64,000 nt of DNA from the NCBI RefSeq assembly GCF_001645385.1, contig NZ_LVHI01000011.1, forward strand, positions 1-64,000. The letters run 5' to 3'. The position numbers and the translations under genes are program-made. The first letter of the stretch is position 1; each line of letters starts with the position of its first letter. The notes under the pieces are model-generated. The model did no database searches. It saw only the letters and a program-made list of their open reading frames with translations, and was not told where the DNA came from. This DNA comes from Rhodococcoides kyotonense (lineage in GTDB: Bacteria > Actinomycetota > Actinomycetes > Mycobacteriales > Mycobacteriaceae). This document shows, one piece after another, positions 51,481 to 63,768 of the stretch.

Positions 51481-51906
51481 ACCCACGACCTGCTGCCGTA
51501 GCCCCTCGGTCGCGGCTTCGAGCACCGTCTTGGTGCCCTTCTTGACGAGGAAACCGGGCACCGGGATCTTCGGGTCGACCGTCAGCGAGAACGCGACGTG
51601 CGTGCCCTTCTCGGTCGCCGTCAGCGTGTACTCGCCGTGCTGCGCCTTCTGCTGCGAGCTTTCGACGAGATCCCACGACACCTTGTCGTCCGACCAGGTG
51701 TATTCGACGACCTGATCGTCGTTGATACCGAGGATCGACACGGCCATCTTGACGTGGTGCGGCTTCCCGTCGTCGTACCGATCCACGACCTCGATCTTCT
51801 TGTGGACCGGCGACCACGACGGCAACCCTTCGACGTCGGCGAGAACCTCGAGCACAGCTGCGGGTTCGGCCGCGATGTCGACCTCTTTGTTTCCTGTTAC
51901 TGCCAT
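51478..51906 (-). CDS. SRPBCC (START-like) ligand-binding protein
   Basis: A 142-aa SRPBCC-fold protein: the N-terminal strand and loop EVDIAAEPAAVLEVLADVEGLPSWSPVHKKIEVVDRYDDG is typical of cyclase/dehydrase-type proteins, and a long C-terminal helix ends it. Such proteins bind hydrophobic ligands. The start at 51906 (MAVTGNKEVD) is chosen over an extension of 125 residues with no family resemblance. It lies 14 bp downstream of the HSL-type hydrolase gene on the same strand, so co-transcription is likely. Confidence 0.87.
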   Translation of the reverse strand: MAVTGNKEVDIAAEPAAVLEVLADVEGLPSWSPVHKKIEVVDRYDDGKPHHVKMAVSILGINDDQVVEYTWSDDKVSWDLVESSQQKAQHGEYTLTATEKGTHVAFSLTVDPKIPVPGFLVKKGTKTVLEAATEGLRQQVVG

Positions 51907-51920
51907 GGTTGCAACGTTAC

Positions 51921-52946
51921 TCACGCAGTGCTCGGGGCGGCGTCGAATGCGCAGTGCGATCGCACGAACTCGCCGATCTCGATCATCGCCCGACGTGCCT
52001 CCGGCAGGAAATCGGCCGCCTGGAAGACGTGCACCTGCTCGTCCCACACCTGCAGTTCGCACTCGACGCCCGCCTCCTCGAGGCGGATGGCCATGAGTTC
52101 GGCGTCGGCGAGAACCATTTCGGTCGAACCGACCTGGATCAATACCGGCGGAAGACCGGTCAGATCGGCGTCGACCGGCGAGATGCGAGGCCCGCGCTTG
52201 CCCTCGACGACGATCTTCGCGTCGACCCGGTCGGCCATCACCGTCAGCGCCGGAACCGCACCGGCCGGGAACACGGCACACTTCCGCGCGTTCTCGTGCT
52301 CGATCTTGCGCGTCGGGTCCATGTCGGTCAGTGGTGACATGACGAAGATGCCCGCAGGTCTGGGCAGGTTCACGGTCCGCAAAGCCAACGCGACCATGAA
52401 CGCCAGATAACCGCCGGCGGAGTCACCTGCGATGAAGATCTGATCGGGCCGATAGCCGGCCGCAAGCAGGTAACGGTAGCCGTCGACGCCGTCTTCGACC
52501 GCGTGTGAGATCGGGTTTCTCGGCATCATGCGGTAGTCCACCGACAGAACCGGCGCGTCGGCGCTCTGCGAGACACGGGAGACGAGTCGGCGGTGGGTGT
52601 TCATGCCGCAACAGACGAACGCGCCTCCGTGCAGGTAGAGCACGACGTTGTCCTCCGAGACGCCGTCGGCGGTGACCCATTCCGCCCCACAGTCGGCGAG
52701 TTCGACGCGTCGGCTCCTGGTGCCCTTGAGCTGGGGAACCAACCGTCCGGCGTAATCGATCACGTGAAACGGCCACGGAAGATGTGCCGTCCTGGCCCAG
52801 ACGGACAGAAACGGACGGACCGTGTGCTGCAGATACGCGGCGAGTGCCTTCGACGCCAGGCTTCCGCTGGGCATGTCGGCCCGGCTCGACGTGTGGGTAG
52901 CCGGGGTGAATCCCGGCCTTGGCGTAGCGGTGAGCACCGTTGTCAT
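51921..52946 (-). CDS. HSL-type alpha/beta-hydrolase (esterase/lipase)
   Basis: A 341-aa hydrolase with the hormone-sensitive-lipase oxyanion motif HGGAF (near 106) and nucleophile GDSAGG with Ser176; SPVDADL and DEQVHVFQ late in the chain supply Asp/His. It resembles mycobacterial LipW/LipN-type acyl hydrolases. MTTVLTATPRP at 52946 follows a GGAGG site. It is divergent from the wax-ester synthase gene, suggesting a shared role in neutral-lipid turnover. Confidence 0.88.
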   Translation of the reverse strand: MTTVLTATPRPGFTPATHTSSRADMPSGSLASKALAAYLQHTVRPFLSVWARTAHLPWPFHVIDYAGRLVPQLKGTRSRRVELADCGAEWVTADGVSEDNVVLYLHGGAFVCCGMNTHRRLVSRVSQSADAPVLSVDYRMMPRNPISHAVEDGVDGYRYLLAAGYRPDQIFIAGDSAGGYLAFMVALALRTVNLPRPAGIFVMSPLTDMDPTRKIEHENARKCAVFPAGAVPALTVMADRVDAKIVVEGKRGPRISPVDADLTGLPPVLIQVGSTEMVLADAELMAIRLEEAGVECELQVWDEQVHVFQAADFLPEARRAMIEIGEFVRSHCAFDAAPSTA

Positions 52947-53077
52947 GCGCTCGCCTCCGATCTGCAGTTGCGTAGGACCATCGGTAACGGACAATAACCA
53001 GAGACTTAGGTCCTTTAAACGTAGAGTCGTGTTCGACGTCACACCGTTATGCAAACTAGGTGTAAAGGTGATCGCAC

Positions 53078-54448
53078 ATGGCCCTGATGCCCGTTACCGA
53101 ATCCATGTTCCTGATCGCGGAATCGCGGGAGCACCCGATGCACGTCGGGGGTCTCCAACTGTTCGTTCCCGCAGGTGAACCGCATGATCTCGCAGACGAG
53201 ATCCACCGCAGGTTCACAGGCGGTGAGGTGCACGACTTGTTCCGCAAACGGCCAGGCAGGCCAGTCGACATCGTCGGCAAACTCGCGTGGTCTCGCGAGA
53301 CCGACATCGACTTCGAATACCACGTACGACGCGTGGTTCTTCCGTCTCCCGGGAGGATTCGAGAATTGTTCCAATTCCTCTCTCTTCACCACAGTACGCC
53401 TCTTGACAGATACCGTCCGATGTGGGAGCTGCACATCGTCGAGGGGTTGGCCGACGGGAGGATCGCGCTCTACACCAAGGTGCACCACTCGCTCGTCGAC
53501 GGCGTGTCCGCTCTGAAGCTGATGCTGAACACGCTGACCGAGGATCCGGACGACCGAAACGGCGTCGCGACGTGGGACCCGAGCCTGTTCGACGGCAAGC
53601 CGAAGCGTCGCAGTCCGTCGACTCTCGAACGGATCACCGGAGGTCTGTCGACGGGCCTCGGACTCGCGGGGGACATGTTCGATTTCGTCCCGGCCGCGGC
53701 GCGCATCGGACTGCGTGCGTTGCGTGACGAAGGTGCGCAGCTGCCGCTGCGCGCTCCGCGGACGATGTTCAACGTTCCGATCGGAGGTGCGAGACGATTC
53801 GCCGCCGATACGTGGTCGATCGAGCGAATGCGTTCGGTGGCAGAGGGATTGGACATCACGCTCAACGACGTGGTGCTGGCGATGTGTGCAGGCGCCCTAC
53901 GTGCCTACCTGCTCGGCGAGAACGCGCTCCCCGAATCTCCTTTGATCGCAATGGTTCCCGTGTCGCTTCGCAAGCCGGGTGAGGGCGACGCGGCAGGCAA
54001 CTCGGTGACGACCATTCTGTGCAATCTCGGCACGCACGAGTCGGACCCGATGACCCGATTGCAGTGCATCACCGAATCGACGACGCGCGGCAAGGACATG
54101 ATGCGCGAGCTGAACACGTTGGAGTCCTTGGCATTCGGGGCCGTGACGATGCTGCCGTTGCTGTTCGGTCCGGTTCCGGGATTCGTGCGGAGTACCCCGC
54201 CGCCGTTCAACGTCATCATCTCCAACGTTCCGGGCTCGCCGAAGGAGCTGTACTGGAACGGAGCACGTCTCGACGGCATCTACCCGGCATCGATCGTGTG
54301 CGACGGCATGGCGCTCAACATCACCGTCGCCAGCAACGGGGATTCGCTCAACTTCGGGCTCGTCGGATGTCGTCGTAGCGTCCCGCATCTGCAGCGGATG
54401 TTGACGCATCTCGAGACGTCACTGCAGGAGTTGGAGAAGGCGGCGTAG
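53078..54448 (+). CDS. WS/DGAT-family wax ester synthase/diacylglycerol acyltransferase
   Basis: A 456-aa acyltransferase. The condensing motif HHSLVDG (His136-Gly142) is the family active site HHxxxDG; the C-terminal PFNVIISNVPG is the second hallmark. WS/DGAT enzymes make triacylglycerol and wax esters from acyl-CoA; rhodococci carry many copies for storage lipid. Length is normal. It ends just before palindromic element D and converges with metG. Confidence 0.92.
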   Translation: MALMPVTESMFLIAESREHPMHVGGLQLFVPAGEPHDLADEIHRRFTGGEVHDLFRKRPGRPVDIVGKLAWSRETDIDFEYHVRRVVLPSPGRIRELFQFLSLHHSTPLDRYRPMWELHIVEGLADGRIALYTKVHHSLVDGVSALKLMLNTLTEDPDDRNGVATWDPSLFDGKPKRRSPSTLERITGGLSTGLGLAGDMFDFVPAAARIGLRALRDEGAQLPLRAPRTMFNVPIGGARRFAADTWSIERMRSVAEGLDITLNDVVLAMCAGALRAYLLGENALPESPLIAMVPVSLRKPGEGDAAGNSVTTILCNLGTHESDPMTRLQCITESTTRGKDMMRELNTLESLAFGAVTMLPLLFGPVPGFVRSTPPPFNVIISNVPGSPKELYWNGARLDGIYPASIVCDGMALNITVASNGDSLNFGLVGCRRSVPHLQRMLTHLETSLQELEKAA

Positions 54449-54453
54449 CCGCA

Positions 54454-54495
54454 CGTGCGCGCGAACGTATAGCCCGCTACACATTCGCACGCACG
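54454..54495. repeat. Palindromic element D
   Basis: Two 20-nt arms, 54454-54473 and 54476-54495, flank a CC centre. The three arm differences are all G-U wobbles when read as minus-strand RNA, the direction of metG. It lies between the WS/DGAT stop (54448) and the metG stop (54507). Confidence 0.9.
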
Positions 54496-54506
54496 GCGCG
54501 TAGTGC

Positions 54507-56051
54507 CTACTCGTACTTCGGGAACACCGGCGACGGCGCGGGCAATGCCTCACCGGGCACGATGCGCGTCGCGATGTCGCTGAACTGGTGCGCCGGGTTA
54601 CCGAGCTGTTCGAGGATCTTCGCCGCCGAACCGGGCATCACCGGCTGCACGAGAATGCCGACGATGCGCAGTACCTCGAGCGTCACGTACAGGACGGTCG
54701 CCATGCGGGCCGGATCGGTCTTGCGCAGCACCCACGGTTCCTGCTGCGAGAAGTACCGGTTGGTCTCGCCGAGCACCGACCAGATCGCCTCTAGTGCGGA
54801 ATGCAGCGCCTGGACGTCGAACTCCTTGCGGCAGATGTCCAGTAGCGCGTCGGCGCGGGCCAGCAGAGCCTCGTCGTCCGCGGTGAACTCGCCGGGCGTC
54901 GGAACCTTGCCCTCGAGATTCTTCGCGACCATGGTCAGCGACCGCTGGGCCAAGTTGCCGAGTTCGTTGGACAGGTCCGCGTTCATCCGCGTCACAATGG
55001 CCTCGGGGCTGTAGCTGCCGTCCTGGCCGTAGGACACCTCGCGTAGCAGGAAGAAGCGCAGCGGGTCCAGACCGAACTCGGCGACCAGATCGAACGGGTC
55101 GACGACGTTGCCGACCGACTTGGACATCTTCTCGCCCTTGTTGTTCAGGAAGCCGTGCACGAACACACGCTGCGGCAACTCGATACCCGCCGACATCAGG
55201 AACGCAGGCCAGAACACGGTGTGGAACCGCGTGATGTCTTTGCCGATGATGTGCAGGCTCGCGGGCCAGAACTTTCGGAACTTCTCCGACGACGTATCGG
55301 GGTAGCCGACGCCGGTGAGGTAGTTGGTCAACGCGTCGACCCACACGTACATGACGTGGTCGGGGTCGTTCGGAACCTGGACGCCCCAGTCGAACGTCGT
55401 CCGCGAGATCGACAGATCCTTCAGTCCGCTCTTGACGAAGTTGACGATCTCGTTGCGACGCGTCGCAGGTGCGATGAACTCCGGCTGCGTCTCGTACAGC
55501 TCCAGCAGCTTGTCCTGATAGGCCGACAGCCGGAAGAAGTAGGTGGACTCCTCCGTCCACTCGACGGGCGTCTTCGTCTCGGTGGCGACACGCGATCCGT
55601 CGTCGACGACCGTCGTCTCACCCTCGGTGTAGAAGGCCTCGTCGCGCACCGAGTACCAGCCCGCGTACGTGTCGAGATAGATGTCTCCGCGCTCGACCAT
55701 CTTGGTCCAGATGGCCTTGCTCGCCTCGAGATGATCGGCGTCCGTCGTACGGATGAACCGGTCGTAGGAGATGTCGAGCGTCTTGTCCAGCTCCTGGAAC
55801 ACATCCGAGTTACGTGCTGCCAGGTCGCGGACGTCGATGCCTTCCTTGACTGCGGTCTGCTGCATCTTCAGGCCGTGCTCGTCCGTGCCCGTCAGGAACA
55901 TGACGTCGAATCCGTCGAGGCGCTTGAAGCGCGCGATGACGTCGGTCGAGATGTACTCGTACGCATGCCCGATGTGCGGGGCACCGTTCGGGTACGCGAT
56001 CGCGGTCGTGACGTAGAAGGTGGGCCGTGAGGCATCAGCTGGCGCAGTCAT
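54507..56051 (-). CDS. metG: Methionyl-tRNA synthetase
   Basis: A 514-aa class I synthetase. The HIGH motif is PHIGH (residues 25-29) in [22 protein letters not shown] is present in [15 protein letters not shown]. The CP region lacks the four-cysteine zinc knuckle of the E. coli enzyme, and the tRNA-binding C-terminal extension is absent, as in the short bacterial type (Rv1007c). The start at 56051 lies 21 bp from the divergent tatD. Confidence 0.96.
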   Translation of the reverse strand: MTAPADASRPTFYVTTAIAYPNGAPHIGHAYEYISTDVIARFKRLDGFDVMFLTGTDEHGLKMQQTAVKEGIDVRDLAARNSDVFQELDKTLDISYDRFIRTTDADHLEASKAIWTKMVERGDIYLDTYAGWYSVRDEAFYTEGETTVVDDGSRVATETKTPVEWTEESTYFFRLSAYQDKLLELYETQPEFIAPATRRNEIVNFVKSGLKDLSISRTTFDWGVQVPNDPDHVMYVWVDALTNYLTGVGYPDTSSEKFRKFWPASLHIIGKDITRFHTVFWPAFLMSAGIELPQRVFVHGFLNNKGEKMSKSVGNVVDPFDLVAEFGLDPLRFFLLREVSYGQDGSYSPEAIVTRMNADLSNELGNLAQRSLTMVAKNLEGKVPTPGEFTADDEALLARADALLDICRKEFDVQALHSALEAIWSVLGETNRYFSQQEPWVLRKTDPARMATVLYVTLEVLRIVGILVQPVMPGSAAKILEQLGNPAHQFSDIATRIVPGEALPAPSPVFPKYE

Positions 56052-56072
56052 GGTGGCGCCTACTCTATCGGC

Positions 56073-56912
56073 GTGAGAAGAGAACGTCCCGCGCCACCTT
56101 TGCCCGAGCCGCTGCACAGCCTCGTCGACGCGCACACACACCTCGACGCGTGCGGTGCCACCGATGCCGCGTCGACGGCCGAGATTCTCGATCGCGCCGA
56201 ATCCGTCGGCGTCGGACGCGTGGTGACCGTGGCCGACGACCTGGCTGCCGCGCGTTTCGCCGTCGACGCAGCCCAGTGGGACCCGCGGGTGTGGGCGGCC
56301 GTCGCCATTCATCCCACCCGCGCCAACGTGCTCGACGACGCCGTGAAGGCCGAGATCGAGCGGTTGGCATCCGATCCTCGCGTCGTCGCTGTCGGGGAGA
56401 CCGGCCTCGATTACTACTGGCCGGGCAAGCTGGACGGCTGCGCGACGATCGACGAGCAGCACGACGGCTTTCGCTGGCACATCGATCTCGCGAAGCGTCT
56501 CGGCAAGCCGCTGATGATCCACAACCGCGAGGCCGACGAGGATCTGCTGTCCGTGTTGAAGCACGAAGGCGCTCCCGAGACGGTGATCTTCCACTGCTTC
56601 TCGTCGGGACCCGAGATCGCGCGAGCCTGCATCGACGCGGGCTACGTGCTCAGTCTGTCGGGCACCGTCAGTTTCAAGAACGCGCACGCTCTGCGTGAGG
56701 CGGCAGTGCTGATTCCCGACGACCAACTGCTCGTCGAGACCGATGCGCCGTTCCTGACGCCGCACCCGTTCCGGGGTGCGCCCAACGAGTCGTACTGCCT
56801 GCCGTACACGGCGCGGGCACTGGCGGAGATTCGTGGCCAGGATCCTGTCGAGCTGGCGTCGCACGTCACCGAGAACGCCGAGCGGGTGTATGCGCTGCGC
56901 GCCCGTGCGTGA
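56073..56912 (+). CDS. tatD: TatD-family metal-dependent hydrolase/DNase
   Basis: A 279-aa TIM-barrel hydrolase. Metal ligands: LVDAHTHLD (His-x-His), [12 protein letters not shown] (Glu), [10 protein letters not shown] and IFHCFSSG (His), [12 protein letters not shown] (Asp). TatD enzymes have 3'-5' exonuclease or tRNA-processing activity. The start is GTG 56073. It lies between metG and rpfB in the order of Rv1007c-Rv1009. Confidence 0.93.
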   Translation: MRRERPAPPLPEPLHSLVDAHTHLDACGATDAASTAEILDRAESVGVGRVVTVADDLAAARFAVDAAQWDPRVWAAVAIHPTRANVLDDAVKAEIERLASDPRVVAVGETGLDYYWPGKLDGCATIDEQHDGFRWHIDLAKRLGKPLMIHNREADEDLLSVLKHEGAPETVIFHCFSSGPEIARACIDAGYVLSLSGTVSFKNAHALREAAVLIPDDQLLVETDAPFLTPHPFRGAPNESYCLPYTARALAEIRGQDPVELASHVTENAERVYALRARA

Positions 56913-56941
56913 ACAGTCGGACCCTGGGCCAACCAAGCGCG

Positions 56942-56962
56942 CACGGGTGGCGTAGCCGCACC
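56942..56962. repeat. Short dispersed GC-rich motif, copy 2
   Basis: The second copy of the motif at 146-166 (20 of 21 bases equal). It lies in the 144-bp gap between tatD and rpfB. An AACC/GGTT pair flanks it, allowing a loose stem. Confidence 0.45.
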
Positions 56963-57002
56963 TCGGTTGCGGGAACTCCACCTTTTCGTTACCGTACCGT
57001 GA

Positions 57003-58184
<1,182 letters not shown>

Positions 58185-58187
58185 CGG

Positions 58188-59087
58188 GTGCGTACAGTCT
58201 TCGAAGTGTCAGAACATGTGAGGGAACCCGCGGCGTTGCTCGGGCCCGCGGAAGTGCGATCTCTCGCCGCAGAATTGGACGTCCGTCCCACCAAGACGCT
58301 CGGACAGAACTTCGTGCACGACGCCAACACCGTGCGTCGCATCGTCGCGTCGGCAGGCGTCGGTGGCGCCGACACCGTTCTCGAAGTCGGCCCCGGTCTC
58401 GGATCGCTGACGCTTGCGCTCCTCGATGTCGCCGACGCGGTCGTCGCCGTCGAGATCGACCCGAAACTCGCCGCGCGGTTGCCGGTCACGGCCGCCGAAC
58501 GTGCGCCGTCGCAGGCCGATCAGCTCACCGTCGTTCTGTCCGACGCGATGAAGGTGCGTGCGTCGGACATTCCGGGTGAGCCGTCCGCGCTGGTGGCCAA
58601 CCTTCCGTACAACGTCGCGGTTCCCGTTCTGCTGCACCTGTTCTCGGAGTTGCCGTCGCTACGCACCGCGCTGGTGATGGTGCAGGCAGAGGTCGCCGAC
58701 CGTCTCGCCGCGGACCCGGGCAGCAAGATCTACGGCATCCCGAGCGTCAAGGCCAACTTCTTCGGCACCGTCAAACGTGCAGGCTCCGTTGGTCGTTCGG
58801 TGTTCTGGCCGGTGCCCAAGGTCGAATCCGGGCTCGTGCGTATCGACCGGTACGAGAACCCGCCGTGGTCGATGGACGACGAACATCGCCGTCGCGTGTT
58901 CTCGGTCGTCGATGCGGCATTCGCGCAGCGGCGCAAGACGTTACGTGCGGCGTTGTCCGGTTGGGCGGGGTCGGCAGTCGAGGCCGAGCGTCGGCTGCGT
59001 GCGGCGGGCATCGACCCGTCGGCGCGTGGGGAGACTCTCGACGCGGCCGCGTACGTGCGTCTTGCCGGCGTCACCCCGTCTTCCTGA
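58188..59087 (+). CDS. rsmA: 16S rRNA adenine dimethyltransferase RsmA (KsgA)
   Basis: A 299-aa methyltransferase dimethylating A1518/A1519 of 16S rRNA during 30S assembly. Motifs: [34 protein letters not shown] (SAM site), VEIDPKLA and the catalytic [11 protein letters not shown]. It follows the rpfB stop by 3 bp. GTG 58188 is used; GTG 58206 is an equally plausible start six codons later, and neither has a clear ribosome site. Confidence 0.95.
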   Translation: MRTVFEVSEHVREPAALLGPAEVRSLAAELDVRPTKTLGQNFVHDANTVRRIVASAGVGGADTVLEVGPGLGSLTLALLDVADAVVAVEIDPKLAARLPVTAAERAPSQADQLTVVLSDAMKVRASDIPGEPSALVANLPYNVAVPVLLHLFSELPSLRTALVMVQAEVADRLAADPGSKIYGIPSVKANFFGTVKRAGSVGRSVFWPVPKVESGLVRIDRYENPPWSMDDEHRRRVFSVVDAAFAQRRKTLRAALSGWAGSAVEAERRLRAAGIDPSARGETLDAAAYVRLAGVTPSS

Positions 59088-59124
59088 TCGGCATCGATGT
59101 CACGCGGCATCCGATAGACAGTTG

Positions 59125-60120
59125 CTACGGACCATCGATGCCGACGGGGGAAGCGGTGCTCGCGCGGTACCGCTCACTCACCCTACTGTGCCACTCGGCG
59201 ACCTTCAGGCACTCGTCGCGCAGTTCGGCGGGTTCGACGACGGTGAAATCGGTGTCGAAGGCGTACAGCCACCGCGCGATCGACTGCAGCGAATCGCCCG
59301 TCAACACGATCGTGCACGTGTCGTCGGTGCCGGATTCCAGTGTGCCCCAGTACTCGTCGACCATCGGCGCGATCGTCTCGATGGCCGCGTGCAACAAGAT
59401 TCGCGCTTTCACCTGCGTGTACGCGTGGTCGATTCCTTTCGCGACGAACGCCGCGGCACCGCCGTCGGGAAGTTCGCGACGCGTGAACCGCGGACCCGTC
59501 GGGATCTTCGGGTCCATGCGGTCGACGCGGAAGGACCGCCAATCGTCGCGCATGATGTCCCACCCGAGCAGATACCAGCGGGCACCGGCACGCACGAGGC
59601 TGTACGGCTCGACCTCGCGCCTTGCTTCGGTGCCGTCGTGCCTGCGGTAGTCGAAGCGCAGGCGTTCACGGTTGTGACAGACGCCCGCCACGGTCGCGAG
59701 AACCGACGCGTCGACGGCCGAGCGCGCGGGCCGCTCGACGACGTCGATCCGCAACGCGTCGAGTCGATGTTGGATGCGCGACGGCATCACCTGGCGCAAC
59801 TTGGTCAGCGCCCGCAGCGAGGCCTCTCCGATGCCCGCGACCGAGCCGCCGGCCGCGCTCTGCAGGCCGAACGCGACGGCGAGCGCTTCGTCGTCGTCGA
59901 GAAGCAGCGGGGGCATCTCGGCGCCTGCACCCAGCTGATATCCGCCGCCGACGCCCGAGGTGGCGTTGACCGGGTAGCCGATCTCGCGGAGCTTGTCGAC
60001 GTCGCGGCGCACGGTCCGCGGCGTGACGTTCAGGCGCTCGGCGAGGTCCGCGCCCGCCCAGTCGCGACGCGTCTGGAGCAGCGACAACAATCTGAGCAGT
60101 CGTGCCGATGTTTCCCGCAT
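59125..60120 (-). CDS. WYL-domain transcriptional regulator
   Basis: A 331-aa regulator: N-terminal DeoR/YafY-type HTH ([43 protein letters not shown]), a linker, then a WYL domain containing [21 protein letters not shown] and a C-terminal extension (WCX) with [15 protein letters not shown] domains sense nucleic acids or small ligands, including in phage defence and DNA-damage control. It stands between rsmA and ispE on the opposite strand, interrupting an otherwise conserved operon. Confidence 0.92.
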   Translation of the reverse strand: MRETSARLLRLLSLLQTRRDWAGADLAERLNVTPRTVRRDVDKLREIGYPVNATSGVGGGYQLGAGAEMPPLLLDDDEALAVAFGLQSAAGGSVAGIGEASLRALTKLRQVMPSRIQHRLDALRIDVVERPARSAVDASVLATVAGVCHNRERLRFDYRRHDGTEARREVEPYSLVRAGARWYLLGWDIMRDDWRSFRVDRMDPKIPTGPRFTRRELPDGGAAAFVAKGIDHAYTQVKARILLHAAIETIAPMVDEYWGTLESGTDDTCTIVLTGDSLQSIARWLYAFDTDFTVVEPAELRDECLKVAEWHSRVSERYRASTASPVGIDGP

Positions 60121-60213
60121 AGCTCAGATGATGGCACCGATCGCGGACGAATGCCGTCCTCGATGAGCGGGCAGGAGGAGCGTCGTCGCATTTCTCCACT
60201 ACTGTTGACTCTC

Positions 60214-61148
60214 GTGCTCTCAGTCGTTCCCAGCCCCGTCGTCGTTCGGGCGCCGTCGAAGGTCAACCTCCACCTGTCGGTCGGTGACCAGCGCGCCGAC
60301 GGCTATCACGAGCTGACGACGGTGTTCCAGGCGCTGTCGCTGTCCGACGAGGTCTCGGTGGTGCCCGCGAAAGCTCTGAGGGTGTCCGTGCGGGGCGAGA
60401 ACGCGTCGTCCGTTCCGACCGACGAGCGCAACCTCGTGTGGAAGGCCGCGGTCCTGCTTGCCGACGCGGTCGGCCGCGAGCCGCTCGTCGACATCACCAT
60501 CGACAAGGGCATCCCCGTCGCCGGTGGCATGGCGGGTGGCAGCACCGACGCGGCGGCGACGTTGGTCGCATTGAACGCGCTGTGGGAGCTCGATCTGTCG
60601 CGTGAGGAACTGACCGACCTGGCCGCCCAGCTCGGCAGCGACGTGCCGTTCGTTCTGCACGGCGGCACCGCCGTCGGAACCGGACGCGGTGAGAAACTGC
60701 TTCCCGTGTTGTCGCGCAACACGTTCCACTGGGTGCTCGCGCTCGCCAAGGGCGGCTTGCAGACTCCCGCCGTGTTCCGCGAACTGGACGAACTGCGCGA
60801 GAAGGGTTCACCGCCGCGCATCGGTGAACCCGAAGAGCTGATGCATGCCCTCGCATCCGGGGATGCGACGGCGTTGGCGCCGTTGCTCGGCAACGATCTG
60901 CAAGCCGCCGCGGTGTCGTTGCTCCCGCAATTGCGTCGTACCTTGCGCGCGGGCGTCACGGCAGGCGCGTTGGCGGGCATCGTGTCGGGTTCGGGCCCGA
61001 CGTGTGCGTTCCTGTGTGCCGACTCCGACACTGCCGTCGCGGTCGGTGCCGAACTGTCCGGTGCAGGCGTGTGCCGCACCGTGCGTGTTGCGAGCGGTCC
61101 GGTTCCCGGCGCTCGTGTCGTTACTAGTGAATCGATTGGTTTTTCCTG

Positions 61149-61149
<1 letters not shown>
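60214..61149 (+). CDS. ispE: 4-diphosphocytidyl-2-C-methyl-D-erythritol kinase IspE
   Basis: A 311-aa GHMP kinase of the MEP isoprenoid pathway, phosphorylating CDP-ME. Motifs: [14 protein letters not shown], the ATP loop [21 protein letters not shown] and the third motif [17 protein letters not shown] 60214 gives the usual N-terminus. The TGA overlaps the ABC-F ATG by one base (61149), so the next gene is coupled. Confidence 0.95.
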
Positions 61150-62945
<1,796 letters not shown>

Positions 62946-62979
62946 CGTGCGTGGTCGCATCGTTGCGTACGGTGTGAAG

Positions 62980-63702
62980 ATGGGATCTGGCGAATCGCAC
63001 ACACCGGCCGCGACGGCCCGAGCAACGACGTCGGTCGTCCGGACCGCCCTGGGAGATGCCTTCGACGAACTTCACCCGAAGGTGCAGTGGCGCTTCGGTT
63101 TGTCGGCGTCCGACGAGCGTTGCCAGGTCGGGGTCGGCGTCATGGAGGAGATGACGCACTCGGCGCTGATTCCGCCTCCGATGTTGTGGCTGGGGGCGCG
63201 ACGGGGTCTGTTCCCCGGAGGCAAGGCCCGCGACGTTCCGTTCACGATCGTCAACTACGCCTACGTGGACGAGCTCGGGCGTGACACCCTCTCGTTCGTG
63301 CGTCGCTTCTCGTTCGCCGGTTCGCCACAGGGGATGAATTCGGTGATGGTGACGCCGACCGTATCCACGAGTCCTGGTCATGCTTTGGACTACCTGGGAT
63401 TTCACTCGGACATGATCGTGCGCACGACGTGCAGCGTCGACGACGACGGTGGCCTGGTTCTGGAGAGCGGCGCCCCGAAAGTGCTGGGCGTGCCCACTCC
63501 ACACCTCGCGTCGGCGACGACCATCGGTCGCGAATGGTGGGACGAACACGAGCAGCGACACCGCATCCAGATCGAGGTGACGTCACCGGTGATGGGTCGG
63601 CTGTTCCTCTACCGCGGGTGGTTCACGGCCGAGGAGCGGCCGTGCCCGGCGGGCGACATTCCCGCGTCCGCCAAGCCGACGCGGCTCGAACGCAGGGAGT
63701 AG
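62980..63702 (+). CDS. DUF4166-domain protein
   Basis: About 240 aa. The segment ALGDAFDELHPKVQWRFG is the DUF4166 opening, and the rest has alternating strands (FTIVNYAYVDELGRDTLSF, GMNSVMVTPT) plus an FLYRGWFTAEE end. No membrane segment or signal. DUF4166 is often found fused to or beside SDR and lipid-related proteins; function unknown. ATG 62980 is chosen; GTG 62947 and 62974 are alternatives. A strong hairpin follows at 63711-63755. Confidence 0.72.
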   Translation: MGSGESHTPAATARATTSVVRTALGDAFDELHPKVQWRFGLSASDERCQVGVGVMEEMTHSALIPPPMLWLGARRGLFPGGKARDVPFTIVNYAYVDELGRDTLSFVRRFSFAGSPQGMNSVMVTPTVSTSPGHALDYLGFHSDMIVRTTCSVDDDGGLVLESGAPKVLGVPTPHLASATTIGREWWDEHEQRHRIQIEVTSPVMGRLFLYRGWFTAEERPCPAGDIPASAKPTRLERRE

Positions 63703-63710
63703 CTTCCACG

Positions 63711-63757
63711 CGGGTGTGGACCTTCCGGCCCCCTCGGACGGAAGGTCCACACCCGTT
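63711..63757. terminator. Terminator between the DUF4166 gene and the right-edge gene
   Basis: A perfect 17-bp stem CGGGTGTGGACCTTCCG (63711-63727) / CGGAAGGTCCACACCCG (63739-63755) with an 11-nt loop. It lies between converging 3' ends and can serve both. Confidence 0.85.
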
Positions 63758-63768
63758 CAGGGGGAGGG

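Noticed and set aside
59125-60120. A phage-defence island marked by the WYL regulator
   Set aside because: The neighbours are housekeeping genes (rsmA, ispE); no restriction, CBASS, BREX or similar gene is present.
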